Program-made: the position numbers and the translations under genes
Part shown: piece after piece, positions 57,967-64,000 of the stretch
Layout: each line of letters starts with the position of its first letter
Numbering within the stretch: position 1 is the first letter of the stretch
Notes under the pieces: model-generated
Databases searched by the model: none
What the model saw: only the letters and a program-made list of their open reading frames with translations
Told to the model about the DNA's origin: nothing
Assembly: GCF_023150235.1 (NCBI RefSeq)
Contig: NZ_JAKLLH010000013.1
Span: 1 to 64,000 of the forward strand
DNA length: 64,000 nucleotides
Direction of reading: 5' to 3'
DNA from: Azonexus sp.
GTDB taxonomy: Bacteria; Pseudomonadota; Gammaproteobacteria; Burkholderiales; Rhodocyclaceae

Positions 57967-60294
57967 ATGAGCGAAATCGATCTCAAACGTTTTTTCCTGG
58001 AACAGGTCAAGCTGTTTCAACATTGCCCCGCCGACATCGTCGAAAAAATCATCGACCAGTCCCGCCTATCTACTTTTGAGGGCAACGAAGCGATGCTCGA
58101 GACCGGCGACGACAGCCAGTATCTCGGCATCCTGATCGACGGCCATGCCGAAATTTCGGTCAGCGACAATACCGGCGCCCGCAGCGTCGTCGCCCAGCTC
58201 GGTGCCGGCGACGTCTTTGGCGTGATGTCGCTGCTCACCGGCGAGCGGATCGCCGCCGACGTGATCGCCGGCAACCGCTGTTTCGTGCTGCTGATCCCGC
58301 AGGATGTTTTCAACACCCACATCCTGACCACGCCCAAAGCGGTCGCCTATCTGTCGCGCCTGCTCACCGAGCGCATCCGCGCCATGAGCGCCAGCGAGGC
58401 CGAATCCACGGTCAACCACGGCAATCCGGCAAAATCGAGCGACCCCTATGCCCTGTCGCTGATCAACAACCGGCCAGGCAAGGTGGTGGCGCTCAATATC
58501 GGCCTCAGCCAGATCCACTTCGGCATCTACAACACCGCCGAGAGCGGCGCCGACGTGCATGGCATCATCGACCAGACCGAGCCGGAACTGGCCCGGATCA
58601 CGGTCCACGTCGGGCCACAGCAAAAAACCCTGGACTGGCCGCAATTCAAGCTCTCCGACCTGTTCAAGGTGATGGTCGAGGCGAGCCGCCTGCTCGGCCC
58701 GGCCTTCACCTTCCACCCGGAAGACGTCAGCGCCATCGGTCATCGCGTCGTGCATGGCGGCAACAAGTTCGCCAGCTCGGTGGTCGTCACCCCGGCGGTG
58801 ATGGCCGACATCGAGGAGTTGTCGGTCTTCGCACCGCTGCACAACCCGGCCAACCTCGCCGGCATCCGCGTCGCGCTCCAGGCCTTCCCCAGCGTTCCGC
58901 AGGTCGCCGTCTTCGATACCGCCTTCCACCAGACGCTGGCGCCCTATGCCTACCTCTACGGCCTGCCCTACGAGCTGTACAAGCAGCACGGGATCCGCCG
59001 CTACGGCTTCCACGGCACCTCACACCGCTATGTCTCGCTGAAATCGGCAGAAGTGCTGCAGCGCCCGCTCGGCGAGCTGGAAATCGTCTCCTGCCACCTC
59101 GGCATCGGGGCTTCGCTGTGCGCCATTGACCACGGCCGTTCGGTCGACACCACGATGGGGATGACCCCGACCGACGGTCTGATCATGCCCAGCCGCTCCG
59201 GCAGCATCGATCCGGCGGTGATGATCCACCTGATGGAAGAACACAAGATGTCGCCGGCCGATCTGTCGGCGCTGATCAACAGCGAGAGCGGCCTCAAGGG
59301 CATTTCCGGCATTTCCAGCCACATCGCCGAAATCGAAGCCGCCGCCGCCGAAGGCCATCACCGCGCATTGCTCGCGCACAAGGCCTTCTGCTACCAGGTG
59401 CGCAAGAACATCGGCGCCTACGTCGCAGCCATGGGCGGCATCGACGTCCTCGCCTTCACCGGCGACATCGGCGAAGGCAGCGCCACGGTGCGCAGCCTGG
59501 CCTGCCAGGGCCTCGGCTACATGGGGATCAAGCTCGACGAGGAAAAGAACCGCAACCTCGGGCCGGTCGACGGCTACGCGGTGATCTCGACCGACGATTC
59601 GCCGGTCAAGATCCTGGTCATCGCCAACGACGACGAACGCCTGGTCGCCTGGGAAACCCTGCGCGCCATCGAACGCAACCAACTGCTGCTCGAAGCCAAA
59701 GCCGAAGAAACGCCGGCGATCCCGGTTGAAATCTCGGCCCACCACGTGCATCTGGCGCAAGCCGACGTCGAAGCCCTGTTCGGCCCCGGCCACCAGCTGA
59801 CGCCAATGCACGAACTGTCGCAGCCCGGCCAGTACGCCTGCGAGGAAAAGGTGCACCTGGTCGGACCCAAGGGACGCATCGCCAACGTCCGCGTGCTCGG
59901 CCCGACGCGTAAGGAAACCCAGGTTGAAATCGCGATGACCGAGCAATTCAAGCTCGGCGTGCAGCCGCCGATCCGTCAGTCCGGCGACTTGGCCGGCACC
60001 CCGGGGATCACCCTCGAAGGCCCCTACGGCAGCACCACCATCGAGCGTGGCGTGATCTGCGCCCAGCGCCACATCCACATGTCGCCGGAAGACGCGATGC
60101 GTTTCCGCGTGCGCGACAACTACGTCGTCCGCGTCCGCGTCGAAGGCGAGCGCGAGCTGATCTTCGGCGACGTCGTGGTCCGCGTGAACCCGGCTTTCCG
60201 CCTGGCCATGCACATCGACACCGACGAAGGCAACGCCGGCAATATCCACACCGGCATGCTCGGCTACATCGAGGAAATCCAGAGCCGCGCCTGA
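57967..60294 (+). CDS. Fusion: cNMP-binding-like domain, acetate kinase, PduL phosphotransacylase
   Basis: This 775-residue protein has three parts. Residues about 5-140 form a cyclic-nucleotide-binding-like domain (FGVMSLLTGERIAADV: Arg94 kept, the usual Glu after FG replaced by Val86). Residues about 170-565 are acetate kinase: GHRVVHGG (Arg260), FDTAFH (Asp317), YGFHGTSH (His349), RSGSIDP (Arg410) and GDIGEG (Glu503) are kept. The N-terminal phosphate loop is altered (NIGLSQIH for NxGSSSxK). Residues about 585-775 are PduL-type phosphate acyltransferase (SAHHVHLAQ, AQRHIHMSPEDA). Together the two enzymes would convert acetyl-CoA, phosphate and ADP to acetate, ATP and CoA. ATG 57967 follows GAGGA. 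Confidence 0.92.
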   Translation: MSEIDLKRFFLEQVKLFQHCPADIVEKIIDQSRLSTFEGNEAMLETGDDSQYLGILIDGHAEISVSDNTGARSVVAQLGAGDVFGVMSLLTGERIAADVIAGNRCFVLLIPQDVFNTHILTTPKAVAYLSRLLTERIRAMSASEAESTVNHGNPAKSSDPYALSLINNRPGKVVALNIGLSQIHFGIYNTAESGADVHGIIDQTEPELARITVHVGPQQKTLDWPQFKLSDLFKVMVEASRLLGPAFTFHPEDVSAIGHRVVHGGNKFASSVVVTPAVMADIEELSVFAPLHNPANLAGIRVALQAFPSVPQVAVFDTAFHQTLAPYAYLYGLPYELYKQHGIRRYGFHGTSHRYVSLKSAEVLQRPLGELEIVSCHLGIGASLCAIDHGRSVDTTMGMTPTDGLIMPSRSGSIDPAVMIHLMEEHKMSPADLSALINSESGLKGISGISSHIAEIEAAAAEGHHRALLAHKAFCYQVRKNIGAYVAAMGGIDVLAFTGDIGEGSATVRSLACQGLGYMGIKLDEEKNRNLGPVDGYAVISTDDSPVKILVIANDDERLVAWETLRAIERNQLLLEAKAEETPAIPVEISAHHVHLAQADVEALFGPGHQLTPMHELSQPGQYACEEKVHLVGPKGRIANVRVLGPTRKETQVEIAMTEQFKLGVQPPIRQSGDLAGTPGITLEGPYGSTTIERGVICAQRHIHMSPEDAMRFRVRDNYVVRVRVEGERELIFGDVVVRVNPAFRLAMHIDTDEGNAGNIHTGMLGYIEEIQSRA

Positions 60295-60324
60295 TACCCA
60301 GGAACAAGCACCCGGCAAACCACG

Positions 60325-60350
60325 CAAAGCCTCCACCCCCGGAGGCTTTG
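60325..60350 (+). terminator. Weak hairpin after the fusion gene
   Basis: CAAAGCCTCC pairs with GGAGGCTTTG around a six-base loop, 30 bases after the stop. Only a short T stretch, inside the stem, supports termination. Confidence 0.6.
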
Positions 60351-60413
60351 TGCCTTGCGGGCCGCGCAGACTGCAGTCGTGTGACCACCACATCCGAGAA
60401 TTGGGTGGATTTT

Positions 60414-60427
60414 CACGGTCGACCGTG
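60414..60427. repeat. Iterated palindrome ACGGTCGACCGT, copy 5
   Basis: CACGGTCGACCGTG is a 14-bp perfect palindrome with ATTTT to the left and GCAAACC to the right. The flanks mix the TTTTC arm of copy 3 with the GGCAAAC arm of copy 2, as if recombined. Confidence 0.8.
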
Positions 60428-60551
60428 GCAAACCGACAATCTTCTGAAGCAGTCCGAACATGTCTTTGCCCATCACAGCAAGCGCTTGCGCACTGAATGA
60501 TCGGCGCACCGTTCCAGCTCGCACCGATTGATCGTAAGACTAACTCCGGTT

Positions 60552-60609
60552 TGAAACCCCGCCCTTCAGGGCGGTGGGAGCCGACCCCGGCCTGAAGGCC
60601 GAGGTTTCA
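60552..60609. repeat. Cloverleaf-like repeat, possible IS200/IS605 or REP remnant
   Basis: An outer stem TGAAACC/GGTTTCA encloses two hairpins, CCGCCCT-TC-AGGGCGG (60559-60574) and CGGCCT-GA-AGGCCG (60588-60601). The CCCGCCCTTCAGGGCGG-type hairpin is common at the ends of IS200/IS605 and tnpB-type elements and in REP sequences. No transposase is present. A further perfect hairpin CGACAGGCA/TGCCTGTCG lies at 60659-60680. Confidence 0.55.
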
Positions 60610-60827
60610 GGCGACCGTTTCGGGAGGGGATGCAAACCCCTTCCAAAACATGTTTGACCGACAGGCATGAATGCCTGTCGCTAATTTCTTGCTGCCGGGC
60701 ATGACCGCGCCGCATTCAACGGCGATCCGGAGCCGCTGAACCGCCACCTGTGCGAACAAGTCACTCCACCGCCGCTCACCTTGCGACCCAAGGTAAAATC
60801 CCCTCCCCTGCCTGATTTGTTACTTCC

Positions 60828-60872
60828 ATGAGCGAACCGATCTGCCGTGCATACGGCATCATAAGACGCTGA
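60828..60872 (+). pseudogene. Orphaned 5' end of an ArsC/YffB-family gene
   Basis: ATG 60828 opens MSEPICRAYGIIRR and a stop. ICRAYGI matches the start VCRIYGIKNCD of the intact gene at 62671, and similarity ends exactly at GGCATC (60855-60860), which recurs at 62710. A promoter-like TAAAAT lies about 34 bases upstream. This is the native 5' end cut off by the integrated element. Confidence 0.75.
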
Positions 60873-61144
60873 AAACGAAACTAACAATCTGTATATAAAG
60901 CGTTTTATTGGCGCAAGTGTCTAAGGAAAATAGATATTTTTCGATAAACCCGGGCTAGATTTCATGCGGGTTTCCGGGGCTATCTTAGACGCTTTTTTCA
61001 TGATGCCAATCGCATGAATCCAGCCGATGGTGGAACGAATACACCCCATTCTGTTCGATCAATGGACATGCTCCTCCTGCCGCACCAAAATTTCCCCAGC
61101 AGAAATTTCTTGAATGACTGTCTCCCGAAAGATACAATCGATGC

Positions 61145-61441
61145 ATGACTTACGAATTGCACAGCACCGAGGTGTTCGATGACTGGCTGACCGATCTGGA
61201 TGGCTCACTGCGGCGCCGCTTGGCGAACCGGCTGGCGCAGGTAGAGAGCGGCCATTTTGGCGACCACAAGGCGCTGGCAGCGGACCTGTTTGAGTTGCGC
61301 TGTTTTTTCGGTGGCGGACTGCGGCTGTATTTTACGCAGCGTGGAGAACGCATCGTGCTGTTGCTGGCCGGCGGCGACAAGTCGTCGCAAAGCGCCGATA
61401 TTGCCAGAGTCCGTGCGATGCTGGCTGATCTGGAGGATTGA
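61145..61441 (+). CDS. RelE/HigB-type toxin
   Basis: This is a 98-residue toxin of the addiction-module killer family (RelE/HigB superfamily). MTYELHSTEVFDDWLTDLD, LRRRLANRLAQVESGHFGDHK and FELRCFFGGGLRLYF are typical. It probably cleaves mRNA on the ribosome. It is followed after two bases by the antitoxin gene, the toxin-first order of HigBA-like systems. Confidence 0.9.
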   Translation: MTYELHSTEVFDDWLTDLDGSLRRRLANRLAQVESGHFGDHKALAADLFELRCFFGGGLRLYFTQRGERIVLLLAGGDKSSQSADIARVRAMLADLED

Positions 61442-61443
61442 CC

Positions 61444-61737
61444 ATGCTTAAGACAAGAAAATTCGATGTAGCCGAGTTGCTGGATGACGAGTCCGAAGTG
61501 CAGGCGTTTCTGGACGAGGCGGCGACATCCGGCGATGCCGCAGCATTTGTGCATGCACTGGGGATCGCTGCCCGTGCCAAGGGAATGACCGAGGTAGCAC
61601 GGGCAGCTGGGGTAACGCGAGCTAGCTTGTACAAGTCGCTGGCCGACGGCGGTAACCCGCAGTTCGAGACGATCTTTAAGGTCTGCCGGGCGCTGGGGGT
61701 GCGGCTGGCTGCGATACCTGAGATGGCTGCACATTAA
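61444..61737 (+). CDS. Helix-turn-helix antitoxin (HigA-like)
   Basis: This 97-residue antitoxin has an acidic N-terminus and a C-terminal helix-turn-helix (MTEVARAAGVTRASLYKSL), of the probable addiction-module antidote family. It should bind the toxin and repress the pair. ATG 61444 lies behind GGAGG at the end of the toxin gene. Confidence 0.9.
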   Translation: MLKTRKFDVAELLDDESEVQAFLDEAATSGDAAAFVHALGIAARAKGMTEVARAAGVTRASLYKSLADGGNPQFETIFKVCRALGVRLAAIPEMAAH

Positions 61738-61804
61738 GCAGGACAATCCGTTCTGCACGTAACGCACGCGACCTACACGGCCGCCATTGCATGGCGATTT
61801 CAAG

Positions 61805-62215
61805 CTACCGCAACCTCGACTGCAACCCAGCCGCCGGTCTGGCGAAATCCGGCACCACGGCATTCTTCTCGGCCTCATTCAGCTTCTGCACCCGCTTCCT
61901 GATTTCTTCGGTGTGGTCGCCAATCGCGCTCTGCCTCTGCGCTTCGCTGAGGCTTTGGTCCGCCAGGCGCTGCCGCAGCCGCCTCTTGACCTCAAGAATA
62001 TCGCGCCGCAACCCGCTCATTTCCGATGCCCGGCTGTGCTCCGGGTCAACGCCCTTGACGTTGACTCCGACGAGCCCGGCCACCGCCTGCAGGTCGATCC
62101 CGAAGGATTGCGCCTCGCTCATGAGCCGGTCGCGGTAGCCGCCCGGCTGGGCCGCCGTACCGGTGGCATAGGCGGCCTGCAGCCCGGCAGTGCGGCCATT
62201 GTTCAGGGCCACCAC
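61805..62215 (-). pseudogene. C-terminal fragment of a phage-like protein
   Basis: A minus-strand frame ends at 61805 with a helical, charged tail (LRRDILEVKRRLRQRLADQS, KRVQKLNEAEKNAVVPDFAR). It resembles the C-terminal region of large phage polyvalent proteins; this is a tentative recognition. Upstream it runs into the opposite-strand integrase fragment near 62220 without a start of its own, so it is a truncated remnant. Confidence 0.5.
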
Positions 62216-62221
62216 CGTCCC

Positions 62222-62644
62222 GGCCAGCGCATCGGCGACGTGCTGAAAATCCGCTATGCCGACATCGACGAAGACGGGATCTTCTTCAAGCAGGAGAAGA
62301 CCGGGAACCGGCTCAAGGTAGCGATGACCGATGACCTGAAGGCCGCGATCGATACCGCCCGCGCTCTGCATCAATCGGTCAAGGGCCTGACCCTGTTCCA
62401 TACCCACCAGGGGAAACCCTTCGCCTATTGGACCGTGCGCACGCTTTGGGATCGCGCCATCACGGCGGCCGGCGTTCAGGACGTGCATATCCACGACATC
62501 TGCGCCAAGGCCGCAACCGATGCCAAGGCCCAAGGCCTGGACAGCAAAACCCTTCTTGGCCACGCCAGTAAATCGGCCCATTCGCGCTATTTGCGCAGCA
62601 AGGAAATCCCGTTAGCGAAACCGGTTAAAATCCGCAAACCTTAG
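62222..62644 (+). pseudogene. Tyrosine recombinase C-terminal fragment, catalytic Arg lost
   Basis: About 140 residues remain from RIGDVLKIRYADID to the stop at 62642-62644. They contain the second half of the catalytic domain (TLFHTHQGKPFAYW, then KTLLGHASKSAHSRYLRSK with the nucleophile Tyr). At the H-x-x-R box it reads IHDICAKAATD: TGC at 62501 gives Cys where Arg is required. It lacks the N-terminus and is fused at about 62220 to unrelated sequence, so it is doubly inactive. Confidence 0.85.
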
Positions 62645-62670
62645 ACACCCACGCCGAATTCTTAGACAAA

Positions 62671-63039
62671 ATGACCGGAAACCCGCACCACTCCGTATGT
62701 CGCATATATGGCATCAAGAACTGCGACACGATGAAGAAAGCCCTGGCCTGGCTGGCCGAGCACGGTGTGGCGCACGAGTTTGTCGATTACAAGAAGGCCG
62801 GCGTGGTCGAGGCGCATCTGGCCGACTGGATGGCGCGAACGGAGTGGGAAATCCTGCTCAACAAGCGTGGACTGATGTGGAAGAAACTGAGCGAGGCCGA
62901 GCGGGCTGATGTTGATGCGGCCAAGGCGGCACGGCTGATGATTCAGTACCCGGCATTGATCAAGCGGCCGGTACTCGATAGCGGTACGCAGTTGCTGGTC
63001 GGCTTTGCCCCCGAAATTTATGCGGAGAAATTGAAATGA
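62671..63039 (+). CDS. ArsC/Spx-family protein (YffB-like)
   Basis: This 122-residue thioredoxin-fold protein starts MTGNPHHSVCRIYGIKNCDT with the family C-x-x-(x)-C-like start (CRIYGIKNC) and the later KRPVLDSG. YffB/ArsC proteins act on glutathione mixed disulfides or arsenate; for this type no substrate is proven. Its first 13 codons differ from the orphaned native start at 60828, so the present 5' end appears to have come with the integrated element. hslO overlaps its stop by ATGA. Confidence 0.88.
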   Translation: MTGNPHHSVCRIYGIKNCDTMKKALAWLAEHGVAHEFVDYKKAGVVEAHLADWMARTEWEILLNKRGLMWKKLSEAERADVDAAKAARLMIQYPALIKRPVLDSGTQLLVGFAPEIYAEKLK

Positions 63040-63917
63040 GCGAGAGCACTGTCCGGCGTTTTTTGTTTGAGCATCTCGATATTCGCGGTGCGGTGGTGCA
63101 TCTTGGCGACACCTGGCAGCAGATGCAGGAGGGTCGCAACTACCAGCCGACCGTGGCGCAACTGCTCGGCGAGCTTGCGGCGGCGACGGCGCTGATTGCG
63201 GCGCAGTTGAAGCAGCCCGGCCGCCTGACCTTTCAACTGCGCGGCGGCGGCCCGATCCAGATGCTGGTGATGGACTGCGACGAGCAGTTGCGCATGCGCG
63301 GCATGGCACGCAGCAATCCGGTGGTCTTGCCGGCACCGGCCTCCGACCTGCTCGGCGCGCACCAGGGTGGCCAGTTGATGCTGACACTGGACCTGCCGAC
63401 CGCCCGCCAGCCCTACCAGAGCTATGTGCCGCTGGTTGGCGAGAGCATGGCGACCATTTTCGAGCATTACCTGGAACAGTCCGAGCAGCAGCCGTCGCGC
63501 CTGTTCCTGACGGCCAGTTCCAAGTCTGCCGTGTGCCTCTTCCTGCAGAAGATGCCGGAGGCCGACCAGCGCGACCCGGACGGCTGGCACCGCATCACGC
63601 AGCTGGCGAGCACGGTCAAGACGCAGGAATTGCTTGAGCTGGATGCCGAAGCCCTGCTCTCCCGACTGTTTCACGAAGAAGTCAGCGGTGAGGGGATTCG
63701 CGTGTACGACCCGCGTCCAGCGGTGTATTACTGCCCGGAAAACCGCGCCAAGGTCGCCGACATGATCCGTGGCCTGGGGCGTGGCGATGCCGAAACCCTG
63801 CTTGCCGAACATGGCGAAATCGTGATCGCCGATGAAATCTGCAATCGCGAATACCGCTTCGGTGCCGACGAGGTTGCCGCCCTGTTTGCCGAAAGCGAAG
63901 GCAAGAAGCTTAATTGA
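63036..63917 (+). CDS. hslO: Hsp33 redox chaperone with incomplete zinc site
   Basis: This 293-residue Hsp33 homologue is normal in length and core (GRLTFQLRGGGPIQMLV, YQSYVPLVGESMA). The C-terminal redox switch normally has C-x-C and C-x-x-C. Here the sites read VYYCPEN (Tyr231 in place of the first Cys, Cys233 kept) and ADEICNREY (Asp266 in place of Cys, Cys269 kept). So the four-cysteine zinc site is lost although folding elements remain. It is cotranslated with the ArsC-like gene. Confidence 0.92.
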   Translation: MSESTVRRFLFEHLDIRGAVVHLGDTWQQMQEGRNYQPTVAQLLGELAAATALIAAQLKQPGRLTFQLRGGGPIQMLVMDCDEQLRMRGMARSNPVVLPAPASDLLGAHQGGQLMLTLDLPTARQPYQSYVPLVGESMATIFEHYLEQSEQQPSRLFLTASSKSAVCLFLQKMPEADQRDPDGWHRITQLASTVKTQELLELDAEALLSRLFHEEVSGEGIRVYDPRPAVYYCPENRAKVADMIRGLGRGDAETLLAEHGEIVIADEICNREYRFGADEVAALFAESEGKKLN

Positions 63918-63954
63918 AGCCGGAAACGGTACTTTGCCGAAAGCCACACCGTTC

Positions 63955-64000
63955 ATGACCGAAGAGGCTGCCTACATCCTGGCCCGCAGCAACGAGCTGA
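63955..64000 (+). CDS. Start of an unidentified gene (partial)
   Basis: ATG 63955 opens MTEEAAYILARSNEL and runs off the window. No domain can be assigned from 15 residues. The start lies 38 bases after hslO on the same strand; a ribosome site is not clear. Confidence 0.4.
   Translation, partial: MTEEAAYILARSNEL

Larger units (their letters stand above)
60295..61144. other. Long intergenic region with repeats and an integration boundary
   Basis: These 850 bases have no intact gene. They hold the weak terminator, palindrome copy 5, a cloverleaf-like repeat (60552-60609), a short hairpin (60659-60680), a truncated ArsC start (60828-60872) and element-end repeats near 60917-60990. Confidence 0.7.
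60861..62709. mobile_element. Decayed integrative element with toxin-antitoxin and dead integrase
   Basis: This is a ~1.85-kb insert between two copies of GGCATCA in arsC/yffB coding sequence. It contains a toxin-antitoxin pair, a minus-strand phage-like fragment and the C-terminal third of a tyrosine recombinase next to the right junction. CTTAGAC motifs lie near both ends (GTCTAAG at 60919; CTTAGAC at 60984, 62640 and 62661), including a 10-bp inverted pair GTGTCTAAGG/CCTTAGACAC. The exact crossover and original size are inferred. Confidence 0.65.

Overview
The window reads as a chromosome segment from a denitrifying betaproteobacterium, most likely Rhodocyclales (Dechloromonas/Azonexus-like). 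This rests on high GC, an smc-zipA-ligA order, a bioFHCD block, a Sec-exported (clade II-type) nitrous oxide reductase with nosB/D/G/H, and many cyclic-di-GMP/HDOD signalling genes. The placement is inferred from gene content, not from a 16S sequence; I see no rRNA or tRNA gene.

Layout. 1-5.7 kb is accessory DNA: a translationally coupled serine recombinase-ParB-ParB operon, a small zinc-finger gene, a Fic protein and an AlpA-like helix-turn-helix gene. 6.1-15.6 kb is a minus-strand housekeeping run, smc-zipA-ligA-galU-methyltransferase-mtiP. 15.7-29.5 kb holds a GuaD-like deaminase, a DUF2062 protein, a chemotaxis receptor, lolCD, an RpfE-like gene, recJ, a YkgJ-like protein, a PAS-GGDEF-EAL protein, prfB with its programmed frameshift and an HDOD pair. 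29.5-32.5 kb has an orphan MacB-type permease and a copper-delivery operon (periplasmic anchor protein, SCO, PCu(A)C), divergent from the nos operon at 32.7-40.6 kb (nosZ, two c-type cytochromes, nosB, nosD, nosG, nosH). 40.7-52.2 kb has an old yellow enzyme, bioF-bioH-bioC-bioD, an Hpt/HD-GYP signalling pair, yciB-yciI-bolA, a PpiC-type isomerase, a degenerate EAL-HDOD protein and a second, isolated NosD-like gene. 52.2-57.0 kb is assimilatory sulfur reduction (cysB, tauE-like, cysI, DUF934, cysH).

The most unusual part is 57.2-63.9 kb. It contains a SodC-like lipoprotein lacking one copper ligand, and a 775-residue fusion of a cyclic-nucleotide-binding-like domain, an acetate kinase and a PduL-type phosphotransacylase. 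It also contains a decayed integrative element with a toxin-antitoxin pair, inserted in the 5' end of an arsC/yffB gene whose start was left behind 1.85 kb away, and an Hsp33 with only two of its four zinc cysteines.

Across the window a palindrome with core ACGGTCGACCGT occurs five times, always between genes, once inside a 40-bp perfect palindrome. It looks like a lineage-specific iterated element and is not shaped like a standard terminator.
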